NCBI GenBank assembly: GCA_024305405.1
Contig: JAKNDB010000109.1
Span: forward strand, 5,270,001 to 5,334,000
Length of the DNA stretch: 64,000 nt
Direction: 5' to 3'
From: Dirofilaria immitis
Taxonomy: Eukaryota; Nematoda; Chromadorea; Rhabditida; Onchocercidae
A model generated the notes under the pieces. That model did no database searches, was not told the origin of the DNA, and was given only the letters and a program-made list of their open reading frames with translations. Positions 54,149 through 64,000 of this stretch are shown here, in pieces. Each line of letters begins with the position of its first letter. Within the stretch, counting starts at the first letter, position 1. Position numbers and translations under genes: made by a program.

Positions 54149-57100
54149 CGTGAGTGCAGTATGTGTTGTGTGCATGTATGTATGCATTAGTTGCACTTTG
54201 TTTTTCAAAAACAGCATGAAAAATCAATATGGAATGGTGGAGTAATTCGGGATGGGTGCGTTAAGATGCTGCACAATTCTGTAAGCCATTCCGTAAAGTA
54301 ATAAAGGGTTATATGGATTGCTGATGTGGTGCGAATTATGTTGTCGTAAGTCATCACCGGAAGAAAAAGATTCTGAGAAGCTTGATATCAGTGTTGAAGA
54401 CAGATTACACGAGTAGCAAGGAAGAATTCAGATGAAATGATGCATCCAACCTTCAGTTAGTGATTGGCTATTTCAGCTGAAATGTGTGTGTACACATCCT
54501 GGTTTGGCGGTATGTTTACCAAATTACCAACAGAGAGGAGAATAGAGGCAGAGCAATAACATTTCTCCTGGTCTAGCAATAAGTTTCGAGATGGAGAACG
54601 AGAAGGCTCCGCGACGCATATTTGGATTAACCATGCTGTCTATGCTATCTAGATTGATTTCATTGCGGACGTCGCTTCGATTATCAGAAAATATTTCGTA
54701 ATATACTAAGTATTGAAACTGAGTACTCCACAGTGATCATTTCTTCAGTTCATATACAACTAAACTGAAGAAATTAATCAAGAAATAATTGACTACTCAT
54801 TGTCGTTATTCTCCTTGGTTATCATTTTCTGTATCCACTTCAAAGTTGTCATCGCTGCGTCATCATGCTGGGTGTTATGGAAACCCAAATCACAGGATTG
54901 CCTCTTTATCCTAGGAATTTTTAATTGTTCTTCTCGACTCTTCTAATTTAACAATGTTCCTCTTCGTTTTAAAGATGGATGAAAACAGGAGAGGGAGCCT
55001 TTCAATGTTAATCATGTTTTTTTTCTACTACTGGTGACGAAATACTCTAAGCATATATCTTGAAATAAGGAAATCACGAGCACAAATATGTCGCTGTTGA
55101 AATAAACACTCTTTTACTTAATATAATATTACCATTTAAGATGTCATCGAACATCGACCATGTGCCTGGCCAGTGGAAAGATTTTACATGAGATTTTCAA
55201 TCCGCTGAAGTATGTGTAAATGCATTTATATTATGCGATATCAGCGATAGGATTGTAATAAACTTTTCACGAGGACAAATTTATTTATTACTGTAAACAG
55301 CAATAAACATTCCTATATATATAATTTCTAATTTGGAAATAAAAACACCCTTATCGTCCAGTTTCTTCAATATAACGTTTGGAACAGGAGTGTATCAAAT
55401 CCAGTCAGTTATGTGATTTACGTTTTACTGATCGTAATGCAGTATTCAGGCTCAAGTAATTTTTTTTACAGTGGCAATAAATATCCCAGATTAGTCGAGC
55501 CGTGGAAATAAATACAAATGTGACCACAACGGCATGTGAATTGAAGGTGTAATAGGGAAAAACGAAAACGAAAGAGAGACTAACAATTATGGACAGGCAG
55601 GATGCGAAGAAAAAAATTTAGGAAAGCAGATAAATGAAAATGAAATGCTCTAACCCAAATTACTAGTCTTGCCATTAAGATTTTGTCATAGTGAACTCAC
55701 CGAGTGTGCTCAATCGACTGATTGATAATTTAATAATTGACAACTAACTTCTTCATTTCTCACAACAACAAATTTTGTTGTTAGGAACATAGTGATCGAC
55801 CAATAAGTTTAATCATTTCAGAGTTAGGAAACGGGAGGGAGGAAGTTGAAAAAGAAACAAGGATCATTCCCCGCAGCAGCATATTGCGTCTGGGTCATCT
55901 TCCCTTCAAATGTCCAATAATTTTGACGATTTATGCATAAAAATGAGATTTGATGATCGAAAGTAATTTGAATGATATATGTAATCTACGTTTTATAGAA
56001 GTGGAAAAACATCATGGTCAGAAGTTGATAGATGAAAGATAAAAATGAAGAGAATCAAAATAAATGTGAAGAATTAAGCATCGTGAACATGGATGCCATT
56101 TATTCGTTCTTTTTCATCGCGATAGTGCAACATGGAAGCTAGAAAGGAAGATTCATTATTCCTCTTCGTTCCAGGCAATGCCGGGGATATATCAGTAACT
56201 GAAATTCAAAATTTCAAAATAATTTTAAGCCATCGATATGATCGGGATGAAGACAGGTTGCAATTAAAGATAGCAAAAACAGTCAGTTTAATGCGTATGG
56301 TATGAAGATTGGCAGTGATGTAGCACCAGAGACTAAATAGTGCCTGCTTTCATACTGACGTTAAAATGTACACATTTGAAATGACAGTCATCTTTTTTCC
56401 TCTTTTGAACAACTGCTCACTGAGAATTGTTGAATGAACTTTGAAGTTGGAGGTGAAAGGAAAAGAGGAGAGATGGTTGTGGCAGATAACTCCGTAGAGG
56501 AAAGGAAGCATAGACTTTCGGCACCAGGCACCGAACAAATAGTATATATCGTGCTTAAGTATACATAGAGTCATATCACTCAATTACTAGTATGTAGTTT
56601 TATGGCAATTTGTTTAATGGATCATATGCTCTCAGGAAAACTTTTGGCTCGCGGAAACAAAAGCTTCCGTTTTCCTAACTCTTTTTCATTTTCGCTTTAA
56701 ATATTTACTCAGTTTTCTACGTTGCATCTTATCAGTATAAATGAATGGATTCCTTGAAGTAAGCCTAAAAGAAATTCACGTTTGTGAATGAAACTTAAGA
56801 GGACAGAATACTGCCGAAGGTGAAATTTTTCCTTGACTAAGTTCTTTATGTTCTTTTGAAAAAGAAAAAATTCTTTTCGTCTTGAAATCTGTTGAAATTC
56901 AGAAATTTTTTCCAGTATCATATTTTACGGGAAAGCGCCGAAGTAGAATGGTGGGAAAAAAGCGTTTTAAAGATTATGATTGATTTACTGATAGTTGTGC
57001 ACCCTACTGGCAGATGAAGTGAAAATAACTTCAAGTATCAAGTTTCAAATTTTGTTAATTTATCTTTTCATTGTATTATTTATACCTAGCAGAATTATCA

Positions 57101-60100
57101 GAAATTGATGGGTTGAGTAAATGATGCTGCTCTTCTTCGATCATAATCGTCGTTTAAAAAAATGCAGTCGAATAGGATAAATTTCGAATAACGCGGTGAA
57201 TTGTCGTTTGCTTAATGGATTGTCCTATACAGTAAATATGCCCATTCATTATTTATAGCCTACATCGATTTACGAAAGAGATCGTACCAGTCGCTAAACC
57301 ATTCAGTTTAGTATATTTAATGGTTAGGCATCATCATCCACTGTTTTGGATCATGATTTTTGTTAAAGAATTCACATTAGTACATTACATTTTCATAAAA
57401 AAATTAGAGTATTTTCATTTTCCAACATCAGTTTGAATACTCACTCTCACTGAGATGATATTCCAGATCGAATTTTGTGCATGAAAAATTAAAGCAGTTT
57501 GTTAAATTATTTCTTATATAGTTCTAAAAAAATTAAAAATTTTGATGTAATTCTTTTCCTAAAAATCAGAACTGATCATGTCAAAGAACAACAAATCAAA
57601 TCATCCATTTTGACAAAAGTACTGAAAAGTAGTAGCATTCGCTGCATATCGGCTGGTAATATAAATAGTATCGAATAAAACAGCTGTAAAAGGATTGATT
57701 TTGAATCTTTTATACCCGAATAAACTTTGAAATACAATCCTATATTAAACACATGAAAAACTTCATACTGAGTCTCGTTAGTGCATTTCATGTTTAGTAA
57801 TGAAAAAAGAAAAAAAAGGACTAATACGGTGATAGCAGAATGCTCTAAAAATCGTAAACGAATAGAGAGGAAGTTGACTTTAATTTATGGTTGTATTCAA
57901 ATCGATTAAAAATCAAGCTTCAATTTTGATCTTAAATTCTACAATAGTGAGCATCATTGAATATTTTCAGTAGCTTAGATTCTACCGATGAAAATATTTC
58001 GTTGATAAATAATCGTTTTGCACTAACTTCTCCAAAAATTCGCTTACAATAACTGATACAGTAAGAAACAAAATATGGTGACTGTAGTGTCAAATAAGTT
58101 TATTAACAGCATTGTCGCAATGGCAAACATAATATCCAAAAGCTAATGACAGTTCGCTAAGAGCATTGTCCTAACATTTGACATTCCACATGTTTTATTT
58201 CTGTGATAGATTATTGGATTAAGTCCCCTTTAAAAAAATTTGGTAAAATGATCAGTTGTAAAGCAAATTTTTAACAAACAGTTCAAGATGATACTTTCAG
58301 CAGATGTTATCGAATTTGTGAATTTTAATTTACTCAAACCAAAACCTCCTCATTCTGAACGACAGAACATAAGTTGTCGAATTATCAAGTTATGACTGAC
58401 GCCATCATTCTATTGCTGTACTATTTGAAATGAACATGCTGCAGCAAATAGTTTCTCTCTTCGTTCATAGAAAACGAGCTGTGCCTAAAATGAAATCTAA
58501 GCCAGATGGGTGATGGAATGAAATGAATTGTGGTTTGAATGGCATCATAAAAAAATATGACAGTAAATTACGAACTGAAAAAAATAGACCTGTTTAAATA
58601 TTAAGTAAGGCACATCTTTTAAATCTCGAGCGAATCATGGAATTCTGTCCCAAACTTTCAGAAAAAATCAGAAAAATGATGAATTAATAAACTTCTGCTG
58701 CAAACTAGATGACTCTGTTAGAAACCTCAACATCTCAGCATAAATAATATGGCTGCTGAAGTGATGTTGGTACCGGACATAGTATTCACGAACATAACGT
58801 TCGTGCTTAGGCTGAAAGATAACAGAAAAGTACTAATTTTGTTAAGCAAATATCAGTATGCGATATCGAATTTTTTGGATTATCTTTGAGACAATCAGTA
58901 AAGGATCCTGGAGGAAAAGATAGATTAGTTGATATATGAAGAATTTCATTTATTAAATAAATAAGATAAACAATAAAGTAATAAATATTGCAATGATTAT
59001 GGCAAAAATTTTTTAATTTCAAATGTCAAGTTGTGAAAGAGAAAATGAAAAACTTTCGAAAAGAAAATCGAAAATTTTTGTTTAAATTATTTCTATTTGA
59101 TTTTCAAGATGTATGTACTCATAAAATTTCAATGGCATTGATTTTTGTTCGAATTAGAAATATTTTTGAAACCTAAAAAGTGCACTTGTTCTTTGATGAT
59201 TCTACAATCTAATTGCGAAACATGAAAACATGACGAATTTGAATATTAATGATTGAGATCTGCAGAAATGAAGTAAAAATTACAATCACATTATGAACTG
59301 CAATCACAATAGGACTGATTTTCAAGAATGAAACTTATTACTATTTAAAGAAGGTTTCCTGCATCCTTCAAGAAATGTCTATTCAGTTATCAAGTAATAT
59401 GTCCCGTAAAAATAATATTATTGTTCACTGATTGCACATATAAACAGGTCTTCTGAAGAAGATTCAACTGGCTTATCCAGGTGTTATTTTGACTATGGGT
59501 AGTTAGAACCGTCTGAAGCAGTATTCCCTGGCAGACATAATCACTAATAACATGCAAATTAACGTACAGCACTTCGTCATTATCCCTCTTCCTATAACTT
59601 TTCATTGGAAGAAAATATTTAGGACAGATTTTATGGCACCATTGAACAGACAAGTAGTGAGCCTTTTCCGGACAGCTACGAAATCCCTATTTGTATATAT
59701 CAAATCGGTGTCACTTCATTATAAAAGAATGAAGTGAATTTTGAGAATTATTGAAATATGTTAGGAACTTAATGGAAGTTTTTGGAATCGCATAAATAAC
59801 TGCAATATCGCTTTAGGTTTTTCGCAACACTTAATCATTTCTTTCAAAGTTTTTATTATGCATGACTATTATTATACATTTTATTAGATTTAATGATCTA
59901 ATGATTACAAAGCTTCTTAAGTGATATGAAAAAAGTATCGTAATTTCAAACACGTAACCTAACACTTATCTTTAGTGAGGAAGTTTTCGGGATGGATTTC
60001 TGATACAGTTTTTTCACTGTTTTTATTAGTCGAAAAATCCTAAGATTTTATTTCAAACATATCAGTACTATAGAATATAGTTAAAGGACCTCATTAACGA

Positions 60101-60467
60101 AACATCTGCGAAGGAATTTTTGCGAAGAAAGTTTCAAATTTTTGAAATAATTGTGGGTCATGAAACGAGTTTTTTGTTTTCATGACGATGGAAAGAAGAA
60201 TAGTTAATAAAAGCACCACCAGCAGTAGAAATAGCACGAAGTAGACAAGTAACTTGATTTGTGTGTATATAATATCAGTTTTAGGATACAGCAGTACTGC
60301 TGCATACGTTGATTTGTGAGATTAGGAAGATAAGAGAGAGAGAGGATTTCTGATGTCATGTCATGGTAAGGGAAATGGGATAAAAATTGAAAGTTACAGG
60401 AAACAAAGGAGGATGAAGGAGTTTGTTGAGCAACAGCAGCAAGGCACTCTCCGCGAAATTACCAGAA
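53464..60467. other. About 7 kb intergenic, divergent-promoter region
   Basis: The region separates the IkB-like gene (minus) from the MAM gene (plus), so both promoters should lie here. The only clear structure is the TG microsatellite near 54.1 kb. No exon with splice sites and a recognisable motif was found. Confidence 0.5.
54057..54144. repeat. TG/CA microsatellite
   Basis: An impure TG-rich tract leads into a pure (TG)21 run at 54103-54144, preceded by alternating TATA/TGTATA. The open frames across it, such as poly-His/Thr, are artefacts of the repeat. Alternating purine-pyrimidine sequence of this length can adopt Z-DNA. Confidence 0.97.
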
Positions 60468-63400
60468 ATGTTCATAATGTGTCCTTCCTTAATACTCCTG
60501 CTCCTTCTCTTCTCGTCAGGTATTATTGTTTTTTCTGATTTTTTAATCAAAATTTTGATTTCAATAACTCAGTGTTATATCGTTTTTTTCGAATTCATTG
60601 TTATTCAGATGTTATTTATCATTTCGTTTAAAATTTATTCCAGTAATTGAGAAATATAATTCAGTTCAATAAATTTTTTGGAAATTATTTAATTTGTCGC
60701 AATTAGTTCACTAAAAATTTTTGAAACTAATAAAGATTGCAGGAAATGGATGTATGTCTGGATACGGCTATGAGCGAATGAAATTGAAAGAATATCTTGG
60801 AATTGAATGGATTGAAAACGGCTTTGATGAAACCGGTAAGAATGAAGAAGATGATTTATGTTTCTAAATTAGAAACCGATTGCATCAATTTGCTGATAGC
60901 TTTTGATGTTAAGCTTTTTTTTCTTTTAGCAGCTGCACGAGGACATGACATGGAAACGAGTGGCGAAAATTAAAAAATAGAATTGAAAGCTAATAGTCGA
61001 AATTGTACAGATAGGATAGCCGCTTGTTCCTTTTCCCTAATTATCATGATAGTATCATAATAATAATACAGTGATCCTTAATAATGCTTGAGATTTGAGG
61101 ATCGATTTCTTTTTTCTGAGAATCACTGACATGAAATCATGTTTTTAGGGGAACGTGACAGTAAGCCGATACGACATGCTAATGATTTGGATTGTGCATT
61201 TGATGATATAAAAAATGTCAATGGCGTAATGTTAGAGTGAACGAAGCACTTGATTCTCTCGACTTTCATTTATTTGAAAAAATTGATTTTACGGAATTCC
61301 CTGTGTTACAAGTCCGACCAGGACCAAGTCGATTAGCACGAGGTTCAGATAATTCAAAGCTGGATTTAAAATGATTAAATCGTATATATTCAGAATACAT
61401 GTTAATAAATGTCGTTGACCATTTCCTCCTTTGGTGTACGATAACTGCAACTGTATCAACCAATTATTTTCGAAATCGAACAAACCTGACCGAGCCCATA
61501 TGCTAATGGGATGGTAACTCATTAATGGAAAAAATGTATACTTAATAAATAGACTTATGGAATGTCTAATTAAGTCAGAATTGTTACCATGTCTTGGCTA
61601 GCAAAGATCAAAAGCTAAAGTATCGACAACCTAGTTAACTGGGAAATAATAACCAAAATGAATTTTTGAGTAGTTATGAAAGCATTGTTTAAACAATCGA
61701 TATACTGAATCATGGGACAATCTTAATGATTACTTCTAACAAATAAACAGTTCTAATTTTCAGGTGACAAACTTTTGTTCACTGGGGACCGAAAACAACA
61801 AGAACAAACTGCTATCTTGAAAAGTTCACCAATTCCTTGTCAAAACAATACCGGCATCCTCACTTTCACGTCTGTTTTCCTTTCATACAAAATAGTTAGC
61901 TTATAACTAATTCTCAGAGTTGTGTGAATTCAGAAAAAAAAATTAATTAGCAATGTTTTGACTAAGTAGGTCTGTTTGTCATTAAAATTTGGGATTTTCA
62001 GACAGATTACAGTATGAAAACTCGCTTGCAGGTTTTGGTTGTACAATGGCGCACGGGTAGAAGTGTTGTTATTAAAACAAAAAGAAGGTAAGCTTGTTAT
62101 TTTGCCGGAAAAACCGTTCGTTGACTGTGGTACAGTATTGATCAATACCGAATGCACAGCTGAAATTCCGCCACGTGATGAAGAATTCAGGTGTTATAGC
62201 TTCAGTCATTGCAATTAATTTTTTTGCATAGTTCGAAATTAGGATGTCAGTTATGAATATCATTTTTTCTATTTGTGACTTTGAAAACGATAATATTTTG
62301 AAACTGGTAAATTTTTAATTATTTTAAATCATATTTTTTACTTATAATTTCGTCAGAATTTTATATTTTTTGCATATAGCATTGGAATCAAGGCATACAA
62401 TATAGCAAATCGAGAAGGTTCATTTGTCATGGTTGACAATATCATCTATCGAGCCTCTTTGTGCAGAATTTCAAATATGTTCTTGTTATCATCTCTTCTC
62501 CTTTAGTCTTCAAGTTTAAACTCCACACTTTAACAATATGTTTTATAAATAATGATATTTTCCATGAATATTTTGAACACTCTTTCTACAGTTCGAAAAA
62601 AAAATGTATATATATTGATCATTTGCAATATGTGATTCAAATATTTTTGTTTCAGTTGATCTGGGCGAGAATTTTCGAGGTCGGCCGTTCATTACATCCT
62701 ACAAAGGAAATCTTGTTAGAGCAGCTGATGAATTGAACTGCAGCGATTTTTCTTCAAAATGTCGATGGCGTACAGTTGGCTACGGATCAGAGGTTATCAT
62801 CTTTTATTTAAACTCGATTTCAAAAGATTTTTTCTTGTATTATGGATAACCGAAGACTCATTTTGTCATAATCAGATCTGCATAATCCAGAGAATCTAGA
62901 AAATTTTAAATTTGATATCAGCTTGGAGTTACCCTAGAATTTTGCAGATGTGGCAAGTGACAGACGAATCACCGAGCAATGAATTAATGTTTAATGCAAC
63001 TGGTGCCCTGCCAGTTCCGGAAGCACCATTTCTATTCATGTACATTGAACAGAATCGTCATGGTCCTTTTAATGTTCTACAGTCCGATCCAATTGACTGT
63101 CAAGCAGAAAACACATCTGAATTTAATTTCAGGTTACTATTCTCTTTTTCAGACTCGGTAGTACAGATCGATTTTTTTGTAAATAATACAGTCTATACGA
63201 GCAAAAGTAAACCCCAAAGACATCGAGGTAGTTATACGTAATCGTTGCATATCCTTAAATACAATTCTCAGTCTTTATCGCTCAACCATTTGTTATTTAT
63301 TTTAAACATTTTATTGATGAATGAAGTATGAGAGTAGATTCTGGACAACTCGTAATGTGACTTTGGAAATTTGTGCTCGAGATCGTTCGCTAAACGTGGT

Positions 63401-63885
63401 GGAATGTCATTTGGCACCAATGGCCTTGTCACCTGCTCTTGTTAGCATAAAATTCAACAACTTGTCAACGTTCTCAGTGATTTTTCAAACTTTTGGTTCA
63501 AATAATAGATTATCCAAATATCCAAATTTATTAAATTTCGATACTTTTCGGTCGTTTTACGATTGGTCAACTGATGCGGTGTTTGCCTAATTAATAGGAA
63601 ATTTCTTATATAACAAAAGTTGGGTTCATTCATCTATTAAATTCCAATTAAAAAATTTTTTTGCAGATAACAATTGAAGTGAAAAGTATCAACAGTGATT
63701 ATGATAATTTTATTGCAATTGATGATATAAGTTATGAAGCCACATTTTGTAGTGAAGCAGTAAATGCTTGGGATCTTGGTGGCAATTTTTATCAAACACC
63801 AATGCTTAGTGCGCTGATGCAAAGGCCAATATTTTCAACCAAAGTAAAAAAATTTCATACTAAAATCATGGATTTACAAACATGA
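60468..63885 (+). CDS. Secreted protein with two MAM domains (may continue past window)
   Basis: The exons are 60468-60519, 60743-60835, 61149-61342, 61764-61869, 62032-62190, 62380 to about 62465, 62656-62792, 62948-63132, 63338-63476 and 63667 onward. Residues 1-17 (MFIMCPSLILLLLLFSS) are a clear signal peptide. MAM1 runs from NDLDCAFDD through CQWRNVRVNEALDSLDF, LTFTFWLYNGARVEVLL and GIKAYNIANREGSFVMVDNI. MAM2 runs from ELNCSDFSSKCRWRTVGYGS through ELMFNATGALPV, FWTTRNVTLEIC and NFIAIDDISYEATFC. MAM domains are extracellular adhesion modules about 160-170 residues long, usually in cell-surface or matrix proteins. A+T-run 61210-61215 breaks the frame between the two halves of the first MAM exon; one added A restores CQWRNV and puts the exon in phase. 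The junction between the exons at 62380 and 62656 cannot be placed in phase. A skipped extra exon near 60930 is possible. The last frame stops at 63885, but an AAA|GTAAAA donor near 63844 suggests continuation. Confidence 0.85.
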
Positions 63886-64000
63886 TCAATGTCAACAAAA
63901 TCATCATGCAATTGCATAAGAAATACTCGAATTTCGAATATTTTTGAAGCATAGTTTATTCCAAATTTCTTCATAGCTTCTTGCACTCCTAAGACATTTT
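63886..64000. other. Right edge, 3' flank or intron of the MAM gene
   Basis: There are too few bases to decide whether this is 3' UTR or an intron. Confidence 0.4.

Noticed and set aside
53916..54245. Open frames coding poly-His/Thr or poly-Cys/Val across the TG repeat
   Set aside because: They are translations of the microsatellite in several frames on both strands.
1..64000. tRNA genes, CRISPR arrays, bacterial-type operons or integrated viral genes
   Set aside because: I looked for B-box-like motifs, regular spaced repeats, and polymerase or capsid-like frames and saw none. A tRNAscan or HMM search could still find something that I missed by eye.

Overview
The window is AT-rich genomic DNA from a nematode. 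The evidence is direct: split genes with short exons, T-rich acceptors of the TTTCAG/TTTTAG type, and families such as a cuticle collagen, a C. elegans-like Ly6 protein, Lgl, a co-Smad, a nucleoside transporter, a Cys-loop channel subunit and an IkB-like ankyrin protein. Introns are mostly 50-600 nt, with a few of 2 kb or more. A spirurid (filaria-type) parasite is my best guess from composition and gene structure, but nothing in the window proves the species. I saw no tRNA, rRNA, CRISPR array, viral insert or intact transposon.

Layout. 1.4-1.9 kb (+): a two-exon Ly6/uPAR-like GPI-anchored protein. 3.1-12.3 kb (-): a 19-exon Lethal giant larvae gene (lgl-1) lacking only its first coding exon or exons and one internal exon. 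12.3-17.4 kb: no gene, but a perfect 20-bp hairpin. 17.4-21.8 kb (-): an equilibrative nucleoside transporter. 21.8-28.6 kb: no gene. 28.6-32.7 kb (-): a Smad4-type co-Smad with MH1 and MH2 domains. 34.35-35.0 kb (-): a frame-broken cuticle-collagen remnant. 38.55-44.8 kb (+): a divergent nicotinic-like Cys-loop receptor subunit. 46.2-46.8 kb (-): an orphan exon cluster that I could not identify. 50.1-53.5 kb (-): an IkB/Bcl-3-like ankyrin-repeat protein. 53.5-60.5 kb: no gene, with a TG microsatellite. 60.5 kb to the right edge (+): a secreted two-MAM-domain protein.

The genes do not form one pathway and there is no operon-like close spacing. The co-Smad (TGF-beta signalling), Lgl (cell polarity), the IkB-like regulator, and the membrane or secreted proteins are ordinary single-copy eukaryotic neighbours.

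The most notable cross-cutting signal is that five of the genes have reading frames interrupted by what looks like one missing base (in one case a missing dinucleotide) in A/T runs or a CT repeat. The breaks lie inside otherwise excellently conserved domains with intact splice sites, and restoring the length brings the next exon junction back into phase. I take these as probable sequence or assembly errors rather than pseudogenes; the collagen remnant may be a true pseudogene. Two introns use GC-AG boundaries. No clearly new biological system was found; the least explained coding-like signal is the 46.3 kb exon.
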